A stretch of 64,000 bases of DNA from Orientallactaga sibirica (Eukaryota; Chordata; Mammalia; Rodentia; Dipodidae). Shown here in pieces: positions 56,085-64,000 of this stretch. A program made the translations under genes and the position numbers. Below the pieces are notes generated by a model. It was not told the origin of the DNA. It saw nothing but the letters and a program-made list of their open reading frames with translations, and did not search any database. The DNA lies in assembly GCA_036365145.1 (NCBI GenBank), contig JAEOAD010002183.1:1178001-1242000 (forward strand), given 5' to 3'. Each line of letters starts with the position of its first letter. The stretch's first letter is position 1.

Positions 56085-58045
56085 ATTTAATAATTTATTA
56101 TTTTGTTTATATTATTCTAATTTTACATTCATATTGGTGACTCCATTATCCTCCTCCCTGTCCTCCCCTCTCCAAAGGGACCCTCATCAATGGGGAATGT
56201 GGGTCATGCACTGTGGGGGTAGGCAAAAGTTATGGGGGGTAGGCCAAGTCTTTGTGCATAATGACCCAACTTGTGGCTCTAACACTCTTTCCGCCCCCTC
56301 TTCCGTAAATTTCCCTGAGCCAGGTTGGGATCATTTTAGTTCTACTTCAGTGGTGAGGTTTTGGGAGCCTCTGTGTCTCTGGATATATGGCTTAGAGGAG
56401 TTGGATGTTCTCTGTGTATATCTCCTTCAGCCTTTTTCTGGTGTCATGTTCACCAAGAATGCTGTATTCTTGCCCTTTCCCTGTATTACTCTATGGTTTC
56501 AGCTGGGGCCCTGGTGAAGTGCGATAGGCTGATCCTCTCTTCAGGTTCATTGTCCATCTGAAAAAGATAAGCAAATTCTCCAACAGAGAGAGAAGTTAAT
56601 ACTAGATAGATGGAATGGCCATAGTTATTTTAGAGAGAATTTTATATGCATAGGCCCTCTTCTAGCCCACATTTGGTGGGAGCTTGATCTTGGAGACTGG
56701 GCTCATTTTTTGTACATGGTTTTGACTTATTTCCCAGTTCCAGCAATGAGTTCCATTCCACTGAGTGGATCTATTAGCCAAATCAATAGCAGTAGGTTAC
56801 CCACCATGGCTGTGTGCCACTACTGCACTTGTTTGAGCATTACGTCAGGTTGTTTCCTACTGGGTAGCTTAAACTGCAAGTTGTTTGGACAGATGTCGGT
56901 CATTTTCCCCCAGTCGCTCATGTAGCACCCTTTGGCACTAGAGTAGCTAACTGTCTGGGGACTGATCTTCTCCCAGATTCCGAACAAGGTCTCTCCATGT
57001 TTTATCTCACCTGTGCATGCTATTTTTGACAGTAGGGTCTTACCCTTAACCTTTGGTGGGTCATCAAGAACTCTGACAGAAATCTGTCTTTTTTGGGAAA
57101 CCTTGTAGGTCTCTCAGATCAATAGCTCATCGTGAAAGTTAACCCCATGCTGGTACTGGGAGTTATAAGTCAGTGCCAAAGAAGGTGGAGGAAGAAAAAG
57201 GTAATATAAAAGAGAAAGTGAGTATACAGAGGAGAAGGAGAGAAAGAGAGAGAGAGAGGGAGGGAAGGAGGGATGGAGAGAGAGAGTAACAAGAAAAGAT
57301 TAAGGTTGGCCGTCATGATGTTCTCTCCAGTTTCCTGTGGTTCAGGTGTTCTCTATGTGAGCCTGCTGAAGGACCAATGTTTTAGCCTGTTGTTCAGCAT
57401 ATAGCGTTTTATAGTACCATTTCCTTTTAGGACCCTATTTGTGTACCCCCCCTTACCCTCCCTCCCACTGTCTCCGTCCCTCCACCTTTTCCCTCCCCCC
57501 ATCCCACCCTCCCTATTGTCTGGGCCTCAGGGTACTTATTAGGTTTGGCACAGCTCAGGCAGGTTAGGAGCCACAAATGCATGAGACCATGCAATGATTA
57601 TCTTTTTGTGATTGGGTGAGCTCACTGAGGACTATCTGTTCCATGTTCAACCATTTTTTGAATTTCATTATTTTATCTTTCCTTGCTGCTACGTAGAGTT
57701 CCATAGTATAGATATACCACATCTTTGTTATCCATTCATCTAAGGATGGACATCTGGGTTGATTCCAGCTCTAAGCTATTATGAATTGAGCAGCTATAAA
57801 TATGGTTGAGTATATCTTTCTGATCTGAGGCTTGGGGCCTTTAGGGTAAATGCCCAGTAAGGGAATAACTGTGTCTGTTGGTAGGTCTATAGTCATTCTT
57901 TTCAGGAGTCTCCATATAGCTTTCCATAATTGTTGAACCATTTTACATTCCCACCAACAGTGAAAGCTTGTTCCTATTTCTCCACAGCCTTGCAAGCTTT
58001 TGTTTTCTTTTTTTTTAATATTAGCCATCCTTACTAGGTTAGGTG
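56085..58045 (-). mobile_element. L1 copy F, 5'-truncated, minus strand
   Basis: Reverse complement gives the ORF2 C-terminal end (57,660-58,045) followed by the long 3' UTR, including the block with ATTGATTTGGCTAATAGATC and the purine/pyrimidine tract at 57,180-57,296. Its blocks mirror those of copy E closely. The plus-strand 146-codon frame at 56,077-56,517 is antisense to the 3' UTR. Confidence 0.88.
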
Positions 58046-58059
58046 GAATCTTAAGGCTT

Positions 58060-59162
58060 AGCCAGCAAGAAACTCATTTGCACCCCTGGTCCTTGCTCTT
58101 TCAAACAGTTTTTTTTGAAGAATGGCACATCTAGAAGCTGTAGACTGTTACTAAAAAATTTTCAGTGCCTGGGATGGTATACCTTCCAATGAGTTGTTGG
58201 CCAAGGAGGTCCCGGTAGCCTCCAAAACATTAAAGACTTTTGCCAAAGCCCTTGGTTTCACTTGAGAAACAGATAGTAAGACCATATTGCTGAAGACATC
58301 TCTTGCCTAAGAGGCAAGGTCACTGAGAAAGCAAGCTGGTGCTGAGCAGAAAACCTTCTCCCTGTAGACCAGCCAACTGAAAGCTGGAAAAAGCTGCACT
58401 GCATGCAGCATATGGGAGACAGAAGTCATCAGAAGTGAAAACAGTGGACAATGAATATTCAAGTTTGGCCAGACAGGCCCAATGACTGAACGGGTGCAAT
58501 AGTGGCATGTCTACTCTTGGGGCAACCAACTGCTCCATAATTGGACTGAAGGCCCTCTCTACGGGAGGGAATACATACCTGGTACTGAAAAACCTAAGCA
58601 AAAGTCTATGGCAGGTGAGGTCATGAGCCTTAGGGGTATAAAGCCTGCTCTTGTCTGACTAAATGTATATATTATTCCCACCAAGCTGCCCTGAAAGTAC
58701 TACACTTAATGTTCATATTCACATATTAACACTACTCTCACTTCTGGTTACAGAAGCTTCTCTTTTCAGATGGTAATGACCACTGGGATGACCCAAAAAG
58801 CAACATAGTGCTGAGAAGAAGGGATGGAGGAGTGCCCAGCACTGAAACACCTCTGTCACACCCTCCAAGGCTCAGGGACCATTGCGGAGGAGGGGGCATA
58901 TAGAATTGAAGAGCCAAAGGAAGGGTATGATTTCTTACGATGCAACAGCCCAGACAGAAATTGGCCTCAATATCCATGACCTTGCAGTGCCCAGCAATAC
59001 CTTCGCAAGACCCTCAAAATAGAAGAAAAAGGTGATGACATCAAATTAAAAGAGAGACTAATGGAGAGAGGGAATGGAAATGATGGAGACTGGAGTTCTA
59101 AAATGGAATGGGGGGAGGGGAGGGAAATAGCATGTGTTTTTTGTATAGAAGTTGTCAATAAA
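58060..59162 (+). mobile_element. L1 3' UTR fragment
   Basis: Plus-strand 3' UTR of an older L1: ACGGGTGCAATAGTGGCATG, CCATAATTGGACTGAAGGCC, GGGAGGGAATACATACCTGG, TTACAGAAGCTTCTC and a final GTCAATAAATTTTA. It sits head to head with L1 copy F. Confidence 0.75.
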
Positions 59163-60790
59163 TTTTAGCCCATTTTATGCAACCACAAGCACTAGGTTGA
59201 CATGGGACCAAGGAAGTTCAGGATATGCCGCAATGGTGGTAATGTTGGCATCACCAACAGAACTTGTCAGCTGGCAGACTTTGTTCCTTATCACTTAATG
59301 GGAATGACTTTGAAGGAAGGATAAGACGCAGGCTAGTAGGTATGTAAAACAGTCTTGAGAATGAATAAGGTAGAGGAGGGTGACTAAGTCATGAAAGGTG
59401 TGCCATTCAGAGAGAAGAATGTTTAAAAATTGATTCTGAATAGCATGCCAGAGAAGAATGCTGCTGGGGAGGCTGAATATCTATCTGCACCCTCTGAGGA
59501 ATGTGTCCCAGGGCTTTAAAGCAAAGTTGACTTCATTCAGTCCTGGGAGGATTGGGGAGATCATGCTGTGGACTGATGATACAGGCCAGCAAGCCAATGG
59601 TGAGTTTCTAATGATCCAAGAGGGGGAACAAAAGAACCTGGTGATGAGCTAGAGATGTCCAAGGAAGTGGAAATCTGAGCTGCCTAAAAGATACATGGCA
59701 AAACCTTACAACAAATTGGAAGGGGATGGAGAAAAGGTTATTGCAGAATCAAGGATGGCTGGAGGTCCCCACCTGGGGAAAGGAATATAGCTATGTTTTA
59801 GTTGCCAAGACAACAAGCCTAAAAGGCAGCCTGAGAGGCTTTGGAGCCCTCTCTGGGATGCTCTCACTCTGTGGTGTGGCAAACAGATCTTCTTCAACTT
59901 ACAAATAGAACATGTTACTCTCTTACTGAGAGTGTGTTTATCACCAAAATGATTCACCCCCAATTGTACCAGAATACTGTGAGCTGCAATCACACTTTAG
60001 AAACACATACTTTTTAGCACTGTTAATGGAAACAAACTTTTGTAACACCTAATCCAAACCCATTTACAGGAAAGATTTAAAAAAAAAAAAAGAATTCTAG
60101 CCATTACCATTATGCATAACTTTGTAAACACAAGGAATATTACAGTATTAAAATAAAGGTCTCCACCTTTCCTATAGAGAATCCACTACAGATTTTTCTC
60201 TGGAAACTAAAGATACTACAAATAAATTTAAAAACATATATTTCTTCAAAGTATTAATGTTTAAAGCAGCCAAAATTGCTAACAACCATGGAAAGTACTG
60301 ATTTATAAATTATGTTCCCAGCATACAGTATACACTGTGAATTTGCATGCATATAAATGCAAATCACCATGAGAGCATAGCATTAAGCCTTCAAATTTAT
60401 ATGTGCAAAAGACAGTAAATTCTAACATTAACATTCTTCCTGGAAAATATTAACTCCCCACATCCCATGTACCTATCACCAAGTCAGTGGAGAAGGCTCA
60501 ATAACCTAGCCATGTAAAAATTCACATAATCCGTACTCATGCCATTTACCAGGCAAAGCAGACAAGGCTACTGGCACCATGTGGGACAGAGACAAGGTAC
60601 CAGTATTGCTCAGCTTTACAAAAATATTGTTTTATTTAAGAATCTGACAGAAAAATAAAAGTGCCAATAAAACTGTCACGACTGAATCACAAACAGAATT
60701 GGTACTGTTATAAAAAACACAAAACTAGGGAACCAGGCAAAATACAGCTGGCTCTGCTCTTTAACCATAGTAAAAACAAAGGATTTATGA
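59163..60790. other. Single-copy AT-rich DNA
   Basis: About 1.6 kb with no gene or repeat that I recognise. Short open frames at 59,458-59,652 and 59,706-59,993 lack domains. Confidence 0.5.
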
Positions 60791-61190
60791 TGGTGAACTT
60801 TTGTCTGTTCACTTGGCTTGGCCAGGCTGTGTTCTCAGTTGTTGGGTCTGACAACAGGCTACATGCTGCTGTGCAAGAATTTTGTGGATGTCATCACCAT
60901 CTGTCATCAGTCGACTTAGGTAAAGGAGCCAACTTGCTACATGAATGGGCCTCATCCAAGTAACTGAAAGCCTTAAGAGTAAAAGCTGGTTTTCCAGAAG
61001 TTGAAGGAATTCTGCCTCAGGACTGAAACATGGAAATCTTATGCTAGCATTTCCAGAAAACTTGTATGCCCAATGGGCTTTGAACTTAGACTTGTTAGCT
61101 CCCTCAGTTTCTAAAATTCATATATATATACACACATATCCATATGTACACATAAATGTGTATATGTATACATTTATACATTAGATAGAT

Positions 61191-61240
<50 letters not shown>

Positions 61241-61310
61241 TAGATTAGATAGATAAACAGAGAAAGAGAGATAATAGATTCATTCAGTTTCTCCAGTGAA
61301 CAGTGACTGG
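60791..61310 (+). mobile_element. Ancient mammalian LTR fragment
   Basis: GTCTGTTCACTTGGCTTGGC, GGATGTCATCACCATCTGTC, AGTCGACTTAGGTAAAGGAG, GGGCCTCATCCAAGTAACTG, TTAAGAGTAAAAGCTGGTTT and AGGAATTCTGCCTCAGGACT match the order of a widespread ancient LTR known from other mammals (ERVL or MaLR class; exact family name uncertain). It ends in TCAGTTTCTCCAGTG and contains the GATA microsatellite. The 100-codon frame at 60,661-60,963 overlaps it and is not a gene. Confidence 0.6.
61182..61255. repeat. (GATA)n microsatellite
   Basis: About 17 GATA units with two TAGATTAGATA interruptions, preceded by an alternating TATATACACACATAT stretch (61,118-61,180). Confidence 0.95.
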
Positions 61311-62064
61311 TGAAAGATTGAAAGGGAATTCCAACTTAGAATTTTTCGTTTAAAAAACTCCTTAACTTTCCATAGAATGTTTCCTTTTTAATACCATGTT
61401 AGAGAAATTCAGTTGATTCTAAGAGTAAGAATTGTATTTGTAAATGAAGAAAGGTTCATGAAAATCTTTCTAGTGGCTGTCCACCTACTCAGACATGCCA
61501 AATTGGGCTTTGCTCTGCTGTATTTATACAGAGAATTTTCTGTGGATGCTAGTTTTAATGAAAGGAACTGTCCCTTCATTTAGAGCCTAAAAATCACAAA
61601 TCGGACTGTCTAATGAAGCAAATGTACATTTAAAGTTTAAGTCAAATAATTTCATGAACTAATGACATTTTAACTACCCCTCTGTCTTTTGTCCCTGGAC
61701 TTCGGAGGAGGCAGCTCACAATATGTGCTAGGAGCCTCTGCTCTGCCCCTTCTGCACACTATGAGGGAATGCTTAGCCACACACACCTGGGTATTACTAC
61801 TGTGCACATAGGTGTTCTTGAGATGATTTCCTGCCCTGAACTCTGTCTTCTATCACACCATTTTATTTATTATAGTCAGGAGAATTGTCTGGCACCAAGT
61901 GGAGGAAGATGGAGAATTACCAATGGCTCTAAAAGAGAATGGGTTGTCTAAGCAAATCTCTTTTACAAAGTGTTTCATTGTTACTCTTCCACAGCTCATA
62001 AGCTGGGAATAGAAGTGACCTATTTCATAAATTCTTTGTATGTTTGCTAGATAATCCTTTCAAA
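61311..62064. other. Single-copy DNA
   Basis: No recognised repeat or gene. Confidence 0.5.
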
Positions 62065-62260
62065 TATTTTACTTATTTGTAGTTGTTTATTTGTAAGCGG
62101 GGGGGGGGAGACAGGCACAGAGTGAATGAGCACACCAGGGCCTCTAGCCATTGCAAACAAATTCCACACTCATGCACCACTTTGTGCATCTGACTCAACA
62201 TGGATACTGGGGAATTGAAGGCAGGTGCCTTAACCACTTAACAATCTCTCCAATCCATGG
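62065..62260 (-). mobile_element. DIP-type SINE
   Basis: Minus-strand copy: GGATTGGAGAGATTGTTAAG head on the reverse strand, the CACTTTGTGCATCTGA block, a G9-containing purine tract in place of the usual GAGAGAG (62,099-62,110) and a T-rich tail. The B box is weakened. Confidence 0.85.
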
Positions 62261-62734
62261 ATAATACTTTAAATATCTTGATTTTATTCTAATTTTTAAT
62301 GTTGTTATTTGTTAATCATTCATTCATTCATTCATTTATTATGGACTGATAAAGTTACCAGCTGTCTTCCTCCTCTCTGGGATGTTTTGTAGTCCATAGC
62401 AAGATGCATTGCTCCTAAACATCATTTTGATTGTGTCACTTGTTGCCAAGTTCTCCAAATCTTTCTCCTTAAATTAGATTTTAGACCTCAGATCTGAAAG
62501 TCCATCCTCCTCCTCCTCCCAGCTGTCAATCCTAAACTTCCCTGCGTTCCTTACCTGCTGAACCTTATCATTCCCCATGACATAATGAGGCACCCAGCTC
62601 CTGTTCTCTGGTAATATGTTCCTATTCTCCTTTGAGTCTCTACTCAGACAAATCCCCCAAGATGGAAAATGTCATCTCTTCATATGTCATTGGAAAAGTT
62701 CAAGGGCTGATACTTGTACCAAAAAAAGGTAGTT
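62261..62734. other. Single-copy DNA
   Basis: Contains a short (CATT)n at 62,316-62,336. No gene or clear element. Confidence 0.5.
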
Positions 62735-62848
62735 ACTGGGAGGCAGAGGTAGGAGGGTCACTGTGAATTCAAGGCCACCCTGAGACTACATAGTGAATTT
62801 CAGGGTTAGCCTTGGCTATAGTGATACCCTACCTAGGGGGAAAAAAGG
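62735..62848 (+). mobile_element. B1 SINE, 5'-truncated
   Basis: Starts at ACTGGGAGGCAGAGGTAGGA and continues through CCTGAGACTACATAGTGAAT and CCTTGGCTATAGTGATACCC. The head is absent. GGTAGTTACT before and GGTAGTAACT after fit a target duplication with one change. Confidence 0.85.
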
Positions 62849-63234
62849 TAGTAACTACCTTCATAATTGTTATCTTCATCTCATGTGAAAGTACCCCAAT
62901 TTTTACCTTTTCTCATAATGATGTCTCAAATTAAAAAACTCTCAAAAATTTAACCTTCCTCTTGAAAGGATTATCTTACAACATAAACCTACACAGGTAT
63001 TATACCTATATATCAGAATACATTTAGCACTGTGAATTATACATGTTACATATAGTTATGGATACATTTTGGTAAGTTATTTTTAAAATATCAAATATCC
63101 ATTAAATAGGTAAAATAATATCCTGCTTCTTATGGAATAGTGAGAACCCATTTTAGCCAATTTTACAAGCATTTGCAATTGTAATCAGTAATGCAGGCAG
63201 AAAGAATATCAATGCTTTTCAATCACCACTGGTA
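62849..63234. other. Single-copy AT-rich DNA
   Basis: No recognisable feature. Confidence 0.5.
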
Positions 63235-63250
63235 AAAATGTAAACTTTTT

Positions 63251-63602
63251 TATTATTATTATTTTTTTTTGGAGAGAGACACAGAGAGAGAGACACAGAC
63301 AGAGAGAGAGAGAGAGAGAGAGGAAGACAGAGATGGGCACGGCAGCAGTGTCTTAGCTGCTGCGAACGAAATCCAGACGCGTGCGCCCCCTTGTGGTCAA
63401 GTGCGGCATTGCGCCCTTGTGTCACTTTGCATCTGGCTAAACATGGGACCTGGAGATTGGAACCAGCATTCTTAGGCTTAGGAGGCAGGCGCCTTAACCC
63501 CTAAGCCATCTCTCCAGCCCATCTCTATCTGTCTCCCTCTACCTATCTCTCTGTGACTCTCTGTGTCTCTCTCCAAAATAAAAATAAATATAAATTTTTT
63601 TT
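63251..63602 (-). mobile_element. CpG-rich DIP SINE joined to an inverted DIP tail
   Basis: Positions 63,251-63,519 are a minus-strand DIP with many retained CpG sites (GCGAACG, GACGCGTGCGC, TGCGGCATTGCGC), so probably recent. On the minus strand the A box region is TGGCTTAGGGGTTAAGG. After its head (63,519), 63,520-63,602 reads as a plus-strand CT-rich stretch and AAAATAAAAATAAATA, like the 3' tail of a second DIP. Similar 16-base strings (AAAATGTAAACTTTTT and AAAACTGTAAGCTTTTTA) bracket the whole composite. Confidence 0.8.
63286..63322. repeat. (GA)n tract
   Basis: GAGA-type repeat inside the CT-rich part of the preceding DIP. Open frames rich in Arg-Glu come from it. Confidence 0.9.
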
Positions 63603-63620
63603 AAAACTGTAAGCTTTTTA

Positions 63621-64000
63621 TAACTTAAGGCTTTAAAGTTCACCTGGATGACTCTCAGAATGATTTCCTAGGACAGCAAGTGGTTCAACATCATCAAGGC
63701 ATGTCACAGCTTCATCCAAATTATTCAATGCTTGCCATAACTTCTGAGCCTCTCAGAAGGTGAAACAGGTTGAGGCAATGTATAAGTGTTTGAAGAACAA
63801 AGGGAAAAATGAAGCACAGAGACCTCAGACTGAAAGTACAACACCCCTTGAGAACTTTAAGGATATATTCAAAACTGGAAAAATGAGAAAAAATCTGCCC
63901 ACCCATTAGCTGAGCAACAAATTAAAGTGCCATTGTTGCCCTTTCTGTACTGAACATGAAATGTACCAAACGGACAGTGTTCTTGGGCCCTCTGTGGGAT
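63621..64000. other. Single-copy DNA
   Basis: No gene or repeat recognised. Confidence 0.5.

Noticed and set aside
58320..58977. Minus-strand frames of 79-93 codons
   Set aside because: Antisense to an L1 3' UTR fragment with no conserved counterpart seen in the other copies.
60661..60963. 100-codon plus-strand frame
   Set aside because: Overlaps an ancient LTR fragment and has no recognisable domain.
61182..61255. Regular repeat array as a possible CRISPR
   Set aside because: A plain GATA microsatellite with no spacers, in a mammalian genome.

Overview
The window looks like a stretch of rodent nuclear genome, most likely a jerboa (Dipodoidea, for example Jaculus). The main clue is a very frequent tRNA-derived SINE whose head, A and B boxes, CT-rich stretch and AAATAAA tail match what I recall of the DIP element (B2 superfamily, described from jerboas). 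Rodent B1 and B4 SINEs and MaLR-type LTRs support this. Species assignment is an inference. I found no host protein-coding gene, no functional RNA gene and no CpG island. The window is a gene-poor interval dominated by transposons. Nearly every open frame belongs to a LINE-1 (L1), an endogenous retrovirus (ERV), or a simple repeat.

Layout. 1-11,226: AT-rich single-copy DNA with scattered DIP, B1 and B4 SINEs, a three-level nest of LTRs and a B1 (2,042-2,892), L1 3' UTR pieces, and a complete minus-strand MaLR-type element (7,873-9,708). 11,270-17,905: an old rearranged L1 (copy A) with a CAAGATGGC-type 5' head and a solo LTR in its 3' UTR. 18,116-34,520: a large nest in which an old L1 (copy C) was split by a DIP carrying a very young complete LTR element (18,497-20,505) and by a full-length L1 (copy B, 20,726-28,055) with a perfect 14-bp target-site duplication (TSD) and a ~91-bp monomer promoter array. 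Copy C also holds four more DIPs, a local tandem duplication and a solo LTR.

35,073-40,249: a betaretrovirus-like (class II) ERV with paired 336-bp LTRs, a gag remnant with a tandem rearrangement, a broken pol retaining RT, RNase H and integrase motifs, and env remnants. CA, NC and protease are absent. 40,250-59,162: more L1 copies (plus-strand E 41,558-43,270 and D 45,515-52,330; minus-strand F 56,085-58,045; a plus-strand 3' UTR 58,060-59,162) separated by single-copy DNA with ancient MIR fragments. 59,163-64,000: mostly single-copy DNA with an ancient LTR, a GATA microsatellite, two DIPs and a B1.

How the elements relate: the SINEs carry pol III boxes and A-rich tails and depend on L1 reverse transcriptase. 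The L1 copies here are all disabled (RT motif changed, many stops). The two complete MaLR-type elements have no recognisable gag or pol and would depend on a helper. I did not find a novel defence or enzymatic system. The most unusual structures are the ERV gag repeat joined to an env-like patch, the ~1% diverged non-autonomous LTR element, the L1 monomer array, and a SINE composite with inverted tails flanked by one imperfect duplication.
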